Assembly: GCF_964355755.1 (NCBI RefSeq)
Contig: NC_092671.1
Span: 1,185,001 to 1,249,000, forward strand
DNA length: 64,000 bases
Reading direction: 5' to 3'
Origin: Antedon mediterranea
Taxonomy: Eukaryota > Echinodermata > Crinoidea > Comatulida > Antedonidae
This document shows, piece by piece, positions 55,201-64,000 of this stretch. The notes beneath the pieces were generated by a model. It was given only the letters and a program-made list of their open reading frames with translations. It was not told the origin of the DNA and did no database searches. The translations under genes and the position numbers were made by a program. Each line of letters starts with the position of its first letter. The first letter of the stretch is position 1.

Positions 55201-58200
55201 GTGTAAAGTACTTATTTGACTATCTATTGTTTATGAAGATCAACATATCTACTCTATTTTATTTAGAGAACCATGTGAAGTAATGAATTATACACAGGAG
55301 TTAAAAAACATTTTTATTAACATTTTCAAAAAAATAAAAAAAAAACCTAAATATACATATAAATTGATATGCAGTATATCAGTTATATGACGGCTATCAC
55401 TAGATATTGATGGACAATATTGATATTGTTGTTTTAGGCCATAGAATATTTTTTAAACAAGCTTAAAAATGTGTTATAAAAAAATTTAAAAATGATACCG
55501 ATTGTAAAATATATACTATGGATGTACCATATGCATACTGTATATTTATATATGGACTGGTTCAAACATTTGGTACCGATATTAATATTGTATGATGATA
55601 AATATATATATTAAAAAAGAGACAATAAAGGTGGGTTACTCCCACGAAAGACAAAAAGAAAATCTAATCTATTAATAACCTAATGTCATTAAAGGATATA
55701 AATAATATCAACAACATGATATTAACAATAATATTAACAATGGTATCAATAATGGTATCAATAATTTGTATTGAAAGTGTATAATTTTTTATTTTTTTTA
55801 ACCTATTAATATGATATGAATACTATCAATAATGGTATCAACAATGATATCAATACTGGTATCAATAATGTTATCAATATTTTTATCATTAATGATATCA
55901 ACAATGGTATCAATAATTTTAATTGAAACTGTATAAGAACTTAACATTTAATTTAAAATACTAATACGATATGAGTACTGTATCAATATGTTATCAATAA
56001 CGATATCAATAATGATAAAAATAATTGTTATTGGAACTTTATAAGAACTTGAAATGTTTATTTAACCTATTAATATGATATGATATCAATAATATTAATG
56101 ATATCAACTTGATATGCTTTAACGCATCAGAAATTTGACAGTTGACAGTAGATTGCAGTAAGCTGACTAAACCATCGCCAGGATTTATAAATTTAATTTC
56201 TGTATGTGAAATTGAATGAGTTCAGTAATGAAAAAAATTGTACAATAAATACAATAAATGAAATAAGCTACAAAATCATAAGAATATCATCTGAATATTA
56301 TCATTATTGATATCATTCACCATCATTATCATCATTATCATCATTATCATCAATATAATCATCAATATAAAGATGATCATTGTCATCGACACTAATATTA
56401 TTCTCATATTTCATAAGAGATTCATGTAGCTGAAGCGCAATCACTTTGTGTAAACTTATCGATATTTACACTCCATAAATTATTCATGATTGGTAAATTG
56501 CAGATAAGGTCTTCTTCATATCATTGTAATAGGTATATTTAATATTGGTACCGATGACTAGTTTTTTCGGGATAATTATTTCTAGGCTGTATCATTTTAA
56601 CTTAGGATTCTAGTTATCTAGTTACAATAATAGATCACTACACTAATTTATATACAATATAAAAATATTATTCATATCACACCACAGTGATCCTAATCAA
56701 TTCCAACTTTGCTACAAGAATATTATTGGTGAGGCACAGGTAAAAAAGAAAACTTGAGACAACATTAACTAACACAAGTCAAATGAACTGTGCATTGTAC
56801 ATGCAACAAACATGTTTCATAAACATTTGTTTCACATCTTCAGTGTTTGCACTCATCCAACTGTTAAAGTTTTGCAAATTAAAGGACACGTCAAAACATA
56901 CCTCCTTTATTAAGGACGAACTGATAGGTAATCCTTGTGAACACAAAATTGTCAAGACCAATGACAAAAGAAGCATGACTTGTGCTAGACATGCCCAAAG
57001 GCTTTAGGTCTAGTTTAGTTTATTTTTATGTTTAGTATATAGTATTTGTTTATCAGCGCCACAAGCACACGTCTAGAGCCGCTTGTGCAGATCTATTTTT
57101 GTAAGAAATTGCTGTCCTCAAGTTTGTCCGTCGTCAATGCAAAATATCTAAATTATAGCCCATAGCTTGTGTACTTGTTACAGCCTCTACACTTATAACC
57201 TTTACGTGCAAAATATTTCAATTGTAGGCCATAGTTTGTATAGCCTTTACACATCCTTTTCTCAATTCCTAAATTCATAAGGTGCAGTTGTAATTCCTGT
57301 TAATAATCCATTACATTCTATGCACTATACTTACATTATAGCCATATTGTTACCGATCCTATTTCCTCTAATAATGCTTAAATAATATCTATATTAAGTG
57401 CATTTCAACCAGATTATGTTTCAACATTATTTAATGTTATATATATCATTTTCAGAGATCACATTAGCACATAAAGTACTTTGTCAGGTTTTATTACATC
57501 AATTACAAAAAAAAATTTTATTACGAAAAACTAATAAATTATTATGTAAATTAATAAAAAAATATTTCTGGTACAGTAATCATCATCTATTTTATCTGTT
57601 GATTACATGCCTAAATCTTTTCAAAGTCACCCCAACCATACTTCTGTACTCTTCCCTGTACCATTTTGATCTTCTTTGATCTTAGCAAAATATCTGTGAA
57701 TAATGAATGAGTGCACATGATACATTTAATAATTTCATGAGGTAAACATATAAAATGTTAACTTTCACCGAATGATATTATTTGTTCTATTGCATGAATT
57801 AAAAACATTCATTAATTGTTTTATAATACAACTACTTTTAATGAGAGGCTAACTAAACCATTAAAAAGGCAGCTTTGTACAAGGGGTGGAACAATTATTG
57901 AGTGCGCAAACTACAACAGCCTAGCCTCGTGTCACGTGTGGTTGCTCATCCATGTAACAAGAATAAGCGCCCATATATTGCAATTGCACGCTTGATGACG
58001 TAAGGTTCATTGGAGTATTTTATTAATATCATGTGACTCAAAATCCTCCAATCAAAGGACAAAAATCTAGTCATTTTGTTCAATGATTTGATCAATAAAA
58101 TGTTGCGTTTCACTATGAAAAATTAATATTTTTAAAAAGTCACTCAAACATGTTTCATATCATGGGATTACATCTCAAAATTCACAAAGTATTCCCATGG

Positions 58201-61200
58201 GCTTGTTACTGAAACATAACACTGGCTTTGTACAGTTCTGAGTACAGTTAATTATTAAAACACATCTCATGTATTTCGCCTTTCTAAACATTAATAACAC
58301 TTAATGATTTTCTGTGTCGATATCAGGACAATAGTAATTTTGCTTTTCTTTCCCAATGATTACAACTAATATTAGAGTAGACTGTCTAAATGTGTGTTTG
58401 TTGCAACTTGTACAGCAGTATCATATCATTATTATTGATGGAGACTACAATAAGAAAATTAATGCCATTATCCCGCGCTACTGTATCGTCATAGTAACTG
58501 CAAGTAGATGGGGAATTAGAATACTTGCATGGAAGCGCCACGGATAATATACAGCTTCGTTGTCGCGCTTCACTGACTATTATTTAATTACATTGATCAT
58601 ATACGTGTTTCTGCGTGACCTTGCTATTATTTTAAATATAATATAATTAAACATTATATTTGTTTTACAGTCTACTGTACTTATTCATAACACAATTATA
58701 ATCTAGAATAAGGTGAAAAATGAATTTCATTTTTATGCAAATTAATATATTATTGATTACCAGTATTTTATTAATAAATCAGAATTTAAATAATATTTCT
58801 GAATATACTATTGACCAAAACAATTAAAACTAGATTATATTTTATTTAATTTGTTTTCAATACTTTTTAAAATAGTTAAATAATGACAGATCGTCAATAT
58901 TGAAAATATATAAGTATTCACAAAATGTATAAATATTTATATAAGGTACAGTAGTTATAAAATATATAAGGTACTTAAAGAAATGTATAATACTTATTAT
59001 ATGTATAAGTTACTTTATAATAACAAGGTAGGCCTACTTAGAAAAGGTATAGAACATATTTATAATTATATGTAAAGTAATTATTAAAAAATATGATATT
59101 TATAACTATATAGGGTAATTATAAAATAAGCAATTACAAAATGTATAAAGCACTTACAAATTAGAAACTACTTAAAATAAATCTAAATAAAATCTAAGAA
59201 ACCCAACAAGTTACAAGACTGTAGACGTTATATTGCTTTATGAACATGAACTAATAACAAGAACTATTACTATTAGTAGATAATTTATTCATAAATTCAA
59301 GAACACAGAGTTCATTTGTCTGGGGCGATACATCGGGACTCTGTTATCCCATGATGCATTTCAAATCATCACTCTGTAATAGCTTAACACTTTTAGACAG
59401 AAATGTTCTCATCTATCAAATTGGTCACTTATACTTGACTTAAAAGCATGTCAATATTATTATAACAAAATGGTTTTCATTTTCTGTATGAACAATAAGG
59501 AATAAATCCTTGTGCAAATCATATGAAGACTGGTCAAACCCCTATGGTCAAACCCCTCTAGTCAAACCCCTCTGGTAAAACCCCTTCTGGTCAAACCCCT
59601 CCTGGTCAAACCCCTCTGGTCGAACCGATTCGATTAGAAGTGGGATGCTATCTGAAGTACTACCACCTGAAGGTGAAGGTGAGTCTCGCGTTCTCTGAAC
59701 GTAGGGGAATGAGCTGTTAGGAGCTCATTGTACTAAGCCCCGGCATTATGTGGTAGGGTGGCCAGTTCCTTTCCACGCCGCCTTTTTTTCTCCCTAGTAT
59801 TTTCAACTAGGTACTCATTTACAGCTGAGTGGACTGAGAGTTGTCGGGAATTGAACCCAGGTCTATCTGTTTGACAGTCAAGTGTCCTAACCGCTCGGCT
59901 ATCCAACTCCACCTATAAACCTAAAAAAAACAGATTATATAATCTTAAACAGTTCAGTAGAATATTGGTATGTTCTACGTGACAGTCGCAAACACCAGAC
60001 CTGGAGTTTATTAACCATTGTGCTACAGTAGTACAAAATAAATAAAAACATGTTACTATAAAACTTAAGTGTTTATTTGCAAAAAGATATTTACTGATAT
60101 TAATACAGCAGACTTTGAATATGGATATAGTCCTGATGAGATGAATAAACAACTCTGTACATTACTCTGTTACATTATTAATTCACAGACAATAACACAA
60201 GAAAAGCACATTTCCATCTATCTAAATTGTACATATGAAAATTACTGGCTTACATATTCATTGGAATATTATTGCTTTTCTGATCATAAACAGTTAATAA
60301 TAGTGATGTACTGCCCTTAGGTTATAAACAGTTAATAATAGTGATGTACTGCCCTTAGGTTATAAACAGTTAATAATAGTGATGTACTGCCCTTAGGTTA
60401 TAAACAGTTAATAATAGTGATGTACTGCCCTTAGGTTATAAACAGTTAATAATAGTGATGTACTGCCCTTAGGTTATAAACAGTTAATAATAGTGATGTA
60501 CTCCCTTAGGTTATAAACAGTTAATAATAGTGATGTACTGCCCTTAGGTTATATATATGAAATGAAAATGTTTTCATACCTCCCTGATAATATTTGCTTT
60601 ATAGAAGTTACCTGGATAAACCAACATAGGCAATTCTCCCTTTCTTTCTCCAAAGGGAGAACATTAATTAAAAGTAACAGCATTTTAACCATTCCTTGCT
60701 ATTATGTTATTTGTAATGCCATCTACATATCTTTCTTGGAATTGAGCTAGCTCATCCCCTCCCCCTTCCCCTAATATTAATCTGGGCCACAGAATGTAAG
60801 TGACTAATTGGATGAGTCTTGGTAATTGGGAAATGACACATGAATTTATCTTTAATAAATGAATACCCAATAGAAAAGGTTACATCAATAATATAAAGTA
60901 AAATGAATGAATGATAAAATACAGTAGAGCAACATAGTTTAAGGCTTGAACATTTGTCAATATTATCGCTGTATCGTGTAATAAAATATATTAGTGTCAT
61001 CTTCCTAATATATTTGTCACTGTCGAAAGCATGTCAAGTAAACTATATTACTGTTGTCTGTTTTATTTGACGCTGTGCAGAACTTGAGTAATACTCTTCG
61101 CCATATTTACACATTAAACATGATGTGATAGAAAGCTGTAAAATGTTATTTATTTGCCTCTATACACTTTATAACATACATGTACTTTAGTTAATATGAT

Positions 61201-61752
61201 GTATATAGTTAATTTGCTTCATTAATAACTTTAAATGGTGTAACATTTATATTTGGCATCATGTAATACGATAGCAAAATGTCATCTGCGAGAAAAAAGA
61301 ATGTTGTATTCAAAGACGTCTACCAATATAAAGCGGCATTGTCTGCATATTTTTATTTGTTGACACAAGGGCGTGTGGCGCAGTGTGTTGGACGTTGGAG
61401 ATTACTGATCGTAAGATCATGGGTTCACAAGTTCAAAAAATAAATAGAGACAGAGAGACTTGTTTTAATGTTCTTCTATCTAAGTACATACCACTTAGAG
61501 GAAAATCCTTAAATGTTTATTGACTTACGTGAAATACTTAGTATCCAGGTGCCAAAATGTCTTTTTTCTTTTTTCCACAAGGATCCCTGCTCTTGTATAT
61601 CATAACGGCACTTTCCTGGCGTTTTGCGAAGGACGTAAACAATCGTTTCGAGATTGGGGACCGATGGATCTAATGATGCGCAGAGGATTTTTGAATAGAG
61701 ACAAAATTGACTGGGAGGACATAAGAGTTGTGGCTTCATTTGAGAACCGAAG
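52269..61752 (+). CDS. Sialidase (exo-alpha-sialidase, GH33, NEU2/3/4-like), 5' part
   Basis: Removes terminal sialic acids from glycans. Three coding exons are present: 52269-52317, 52940-52979 and 61582-61752 (86 codons plus 2 nt). The frame begins MASNLAAATANVLP and joins to the signature TFRIPALVYHNGTFLAF-CEGR. The first catalytic arginine is Arg30 of the FRIP motif, whose codon is split between exons 2 and 3. Glu46, Arg48 and Asp54 align by spacing with the active-site Glu, Arg and acid/base Asp of cytosolic NEU2. MMRRGF follows, as the family's LRRG. There is no signal peptide, so it is closer to NEU2/3/4 than lysosomal NEU1. The Asp boxes and catalytic Tyr lie beyond the window. Confidence 0.88.
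53055..53135. repeat. 19-bp tandem repeat, 4 copies
   Basis: TCGCACGTCCCTCCCAAAC and close variants, in the sialidase intron 2. Confidence 0.85.
54297..54590. repeat. 13-bp tandem array, about 22 copies
   Basis: Unit CAGTATGTATGTA with occasional CAGTAAGTATGTA. Stop-free in several frames on both strands; the long frames there are artefacts. Confidence 0.95.
55680..56110. repeat. Degenerate GATATCAA/GGTATCAATAAT repeats
   Basis: Dozens of AATGGTATCAATAATGATAT-like words, with two about 110-bp higher-order copies (each with TATAAGAACTTAACATTTA-like spacers). Low complexity. Confidence 0.75.
59528..59625. repeat. About 13-bp repeat GGTCAAACCCCTC, 7-8 copies
   Basis: GGTCAAACCCCTC with one-base variants, lying directly next to the SINE. 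Confidence 0.85.
59640..59912 (-). mobile_element. tRNA-derived SINE
   Basis: On the minus strand the right end reads as a tRNA head: GGAGTTGGATAGCCGAGCGG (box A region), later GGTTCAATTCC (box B), and a partly pairing acceptor end CAACTCT. It is followed by a body (GAGTACCTAGTTGAAAATAC, GGCGTGGAAAGGAACTGGCC) running to about 59640. The internal RNA polymerase III promoter is intact by eye. Inserted in the sialidase intron, antisense to that gene. Confidence 0.8.
60300..60555. repeat. 38-bp tandem array, about 7 copies
   Basis: Unit AGGTTATAAACAGTTAATAA plus TAGTGATGTACTGCCCTT. Nearly identical copies, one with a 2-bp deletion. Confidence 0.93.
60608..60665. mobile_element. Fragment of a DIRS-type terminal repeat
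   Basis: 21 bases beginning TTACCTGGATAAACCAACAT match the DIRS end exactly. They are followed, as in the intact element, by a short hairpin (TCTCCCTTTCTTTC and AAAGGGAGA) and AACATTAATTA. The body sequence differs, suggesting a second DIRS family or a solo end. Confidence 0.6.
61362..61440 (+). mobile_element. tRNA-like SINE head fragment
   Basis: GGCGTGTGGCGCAGTGTGTT resembles a box A region and GGGTTCACAAGTTC a damaged box B, followed by an A-rich tail. Too diverged for a working tRNA; probably a short SINE remnant. Confidence 0.45.
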
Positions 61753-64000
61753 GTAATGTACAATCGCCCTTGCGAGTAGAGCTCGACATGGGATGACCTA
61801 TGTCATTGGTCATCGTCTGGATCTAGAATCCGCCAAAACTGTGTCATTGAATGAGAAAGCAAATCCCAATGTCCCGGTATGGTCATGGCCTAACTAATTC
61901 CTAGGTCACAGGTCATCACAAATAAAAAGCTCCTGGTTTGTCAGTGATAAAGTGAAGAACTAGATAATCATATACAATTTATTATTTATAAAAATAAATG
62001 GAGCAATTTGTTATTTATAAAAATAAATGGAGCAATTTGTTATTTAATTGGAAACATTTCTGAAATTATAAAGGAATTAAATCCTCTTTGTTGAATAACA
62101 TTTGATAATAATTACTAATGTATAATTATGTATAATTGTTTGATAATAATTACTAATGTGTAATTGTTTTATTCATATAAACATTTAATTATATCTGCTG
62201 TGATGTTAAATAATTTGATCTCAAATGATGTGACTTGAAAACCCTTTGTTGTAACCAAACCTTGCTCGTGGTAATATGTTCCATAATTTATCTGATGATA
62301 CGTATTCGTCTGCAGCATTGTATAAAATCATTCCATATAGTAGCCCAGGGCAAGCATTATAAAGATCAATAAATGCTATCGTGCCTTATTATCGATGACT
62401 TTCTACGACGTACAACATGCCCAAGGTTAGATTCCTGTTATAGTACACATGTAGCAATATGTAACACAAGCATTCATTAATTATAATACCTAATTGATTT
62501 GTGTAATCTCTGAGACTGTGGAGCTTCAGAAACGCGTCAACCGAGAAATGACAAGGGGAAAGTATTCCTTACTGTGTAAACATTTGGCTCGATTCACTCG
62601 GAATACGTCAATATAGGCTGTGGATAACGTGACAAGTATTAATCGATTTGTACGCTCAGATACAAGTGCGACAATATTTAGATAACTTAATGTAAACCAA
62701 CGAAAATCCATCATAACTAATAAAGGAACAATATTTAAATAATTTGATATAGTTTTATGAATATATCATATAGTATATTAAAAACCAAAATATATTAATA
62801 ATAAGTAGATTTACTGTATAAAGTGAAAATAAATTAGGTATTGGAGTAATTAAAGTATGATAGAACAAGAATAAATAAATAAAGAACGAAGAAAAACACC
62901 AAATATATAAATTTATCCATCCTGTAAATTGGCAAGTTTGTGCTAGGGACTGGACTGGATGGCATATACATTGCTGTCATGTGTACAGTAATTGTAAACT
63001 CCACTGGGTTACATCTTGTGTTTATTTGTTTCTTGAGAAGATATCATCACACAGTATTGATAAAAATGATGATTTACTTTTGAAAATTCCTCAACAAGTT
63101 TCTAATGCTATACATGTCGTTTGTAGTAAATGGCAAACATAGTTCTATAACTACTGTAAGTGTAATTCTGTAAATATAATGGTTAATACTCCTTGCATAT
63201 TGATCAGTGTTGTCATTAATTGAATGCATCTTCAATCTAATGTGTTTGTAATGTGCCTTTCAAGAACTTTATAGTTAATTAATTTTGTGAAAATGCAAAA
63301 TTAGAGTCCAGGTTAATAAGTTGGTAAAGTATTACTATGGAATAATATATCTACTTTAAGAATTTAATATTAAGGAATTAGTTTAGTTTTGTCATGTAAC
63401 TATTAGCAACGCTTCTAAAGAGCCATTATAAGATTTTAGTACTAATTTTTACTGAATTCATTAAAAAATGTGACTTTATGGATCTAATATATTAATATGG
63501 TAAGTACTGTATGTATTTAAAACCTTTGCCAAAGATGGATTTGTTTTACTACTAGTGGTGTAAATTCAATTCAAAGCAACATTTATTTAATCCTTTCATA
63601 TACAACATTTATTTCAATGTACAATATATTTTTAAAAATTTAGAAAGAAGAAGGTACAAGCCCAGAAAGATGAAAAACACATCTATCACTGACACAGACA
63701 ATTAAAAAAAAACGAACGAATAAAAAATTGACCGAAGAAAAGTTAATATTTGGAAATAAGATGACTTTTAAGTTTATAGATAAAAATGATTTACTATAAA
63801 CAGAGTTTAAGATGGGGAGTGGCAGAACATTCCAAAAAGTGGGTCCGAAAATCAAAATATATTTACTTTGTCTAATTACCTCCTTTGCTTCGCTTTATTG
63901 ATAATGTCATTAATATTAATTATTTTTGTCATCCATTTCCAAATTTAAATAAAATGTTATAAATATGTATCACATTTTACATGAATGTGTTTAAGATTGT
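61753..64000. other. Sialidase intron 3 or beyond, no exon recognised
   Basis: Begins with donor GTAATG. The rest is AT-rich with short direct repeats (62000-62050 and 62110-62165). I looked for the next conserved sialidase block and Asp-box sequences and found none, so the following exon lies past the window. Confidence 0.6.

Larger units (their letters stand above)
52980..61581. other. Sialidase intron 2 (8.6 kb), repeats but no other gene
   Basis: Donor GTAAGA and acceptor TTTTCCACAAG. Contents are mostly AT-rich unique sequence with several tandem repeats, a tRNA-derived SINE, a DIRS-end fragment and a second tRNA-like head, listed separately. Long TATC/ATCA-rich stretches occupy 55680-56110 and 56290-56390. 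No coding exon of any other gene was recognised. Confidence 0.7.

Noticed and set aside
59835-59912. Functional tRNA gene on the minus strand
   Set aside because: Boxes A and B are good, but the anticodon arm does not form a 5-bp stem with a 7-nt loop, and a SINE body follows directly.

Overview
This is a 64-kb piece of an AT-rich, intron-rich animal nuclear genome. GT-AG introns, animal-type CELF, UTP20 and cytosolic-type sialidase genes, tRNA-derived SINEs, a DIRS retrotransposon and many minisatellites suggest a marine invertebrate, most plausibly a deuterostome such as an echinoderm. The species cannot be fixed from sequence alone.

Three protein genes are recognised. (1) Positions 2-4865 (+) hold the 3' half of a CELF/Bruno-type RNA-binding protein gene: the divergent linker exons and the complete third RRM, ending in a stop. 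(2) Positions 51996 down to 12538 (-) hold a complete UTP20 gene, coding for an SSU-processome HEAT-repeat protein. I placed 56 coding exons by splice sites and reading phase. They total 8,340 nt (2,779 codons plus stop), close to the length of human UTP20 (about 2,785 aa). (3) From 52269 (+) runs a sialidase of the NEU2/3/4 type. Its first three coding exons are in the window, with an 8.6-kb second intron, and the rest lies beyond the right edge. CELF and UTP20 converge. UTP20 and the sialidase are divergent, with 272 bp between their start codons.

The most interesting signal is a set of three sense-oriented, about 132-nt copies in UTP20 introns 28, 41 and 43. They fold as box H/ACA snoRNAs (hairpin, ACATTA hinge, hairpin, ACA plus 3 nt). 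That makes UTP20, itself a rRNA-processing gene, a probable host gene for a small H/ACA family.

The UTP20 introns also hold a dense set of mobile and tandem DNA. Intron 1 is a nested stack: an old inverted-repeat element broken by an intact 4.8-kb DIRS1-like retrotransposon (gag, RT/RNase H, tyrosine recombinase, inverted terminal repeats, internal complementary region) and by a TA-duplicating MITE. Intron 4 holds two TIR elements almost end to end. Intron 26 holds a 16-bp minisatellite split by a pogo/Tigger-like element. Introns 5 and 50 are unusual because the tandem repeats have captured and multiplied the end of an exon with its splice donor (71 bp x about 17, and 44 bp x 3). The last intron holds a 58-bp x 9 array and a perfectly uniform 29-bp x 32 array.

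Between CELF and UTP20 (4866-12537) there is 3' UTR or intergenic sequence, a 1.5-kb field of palindromic repeats and an 830-bp TIR element. The sialidase introns hold minisatellites, a tRNA-derived SINE and a DIRS-end fragment, with no other recognisable gene.
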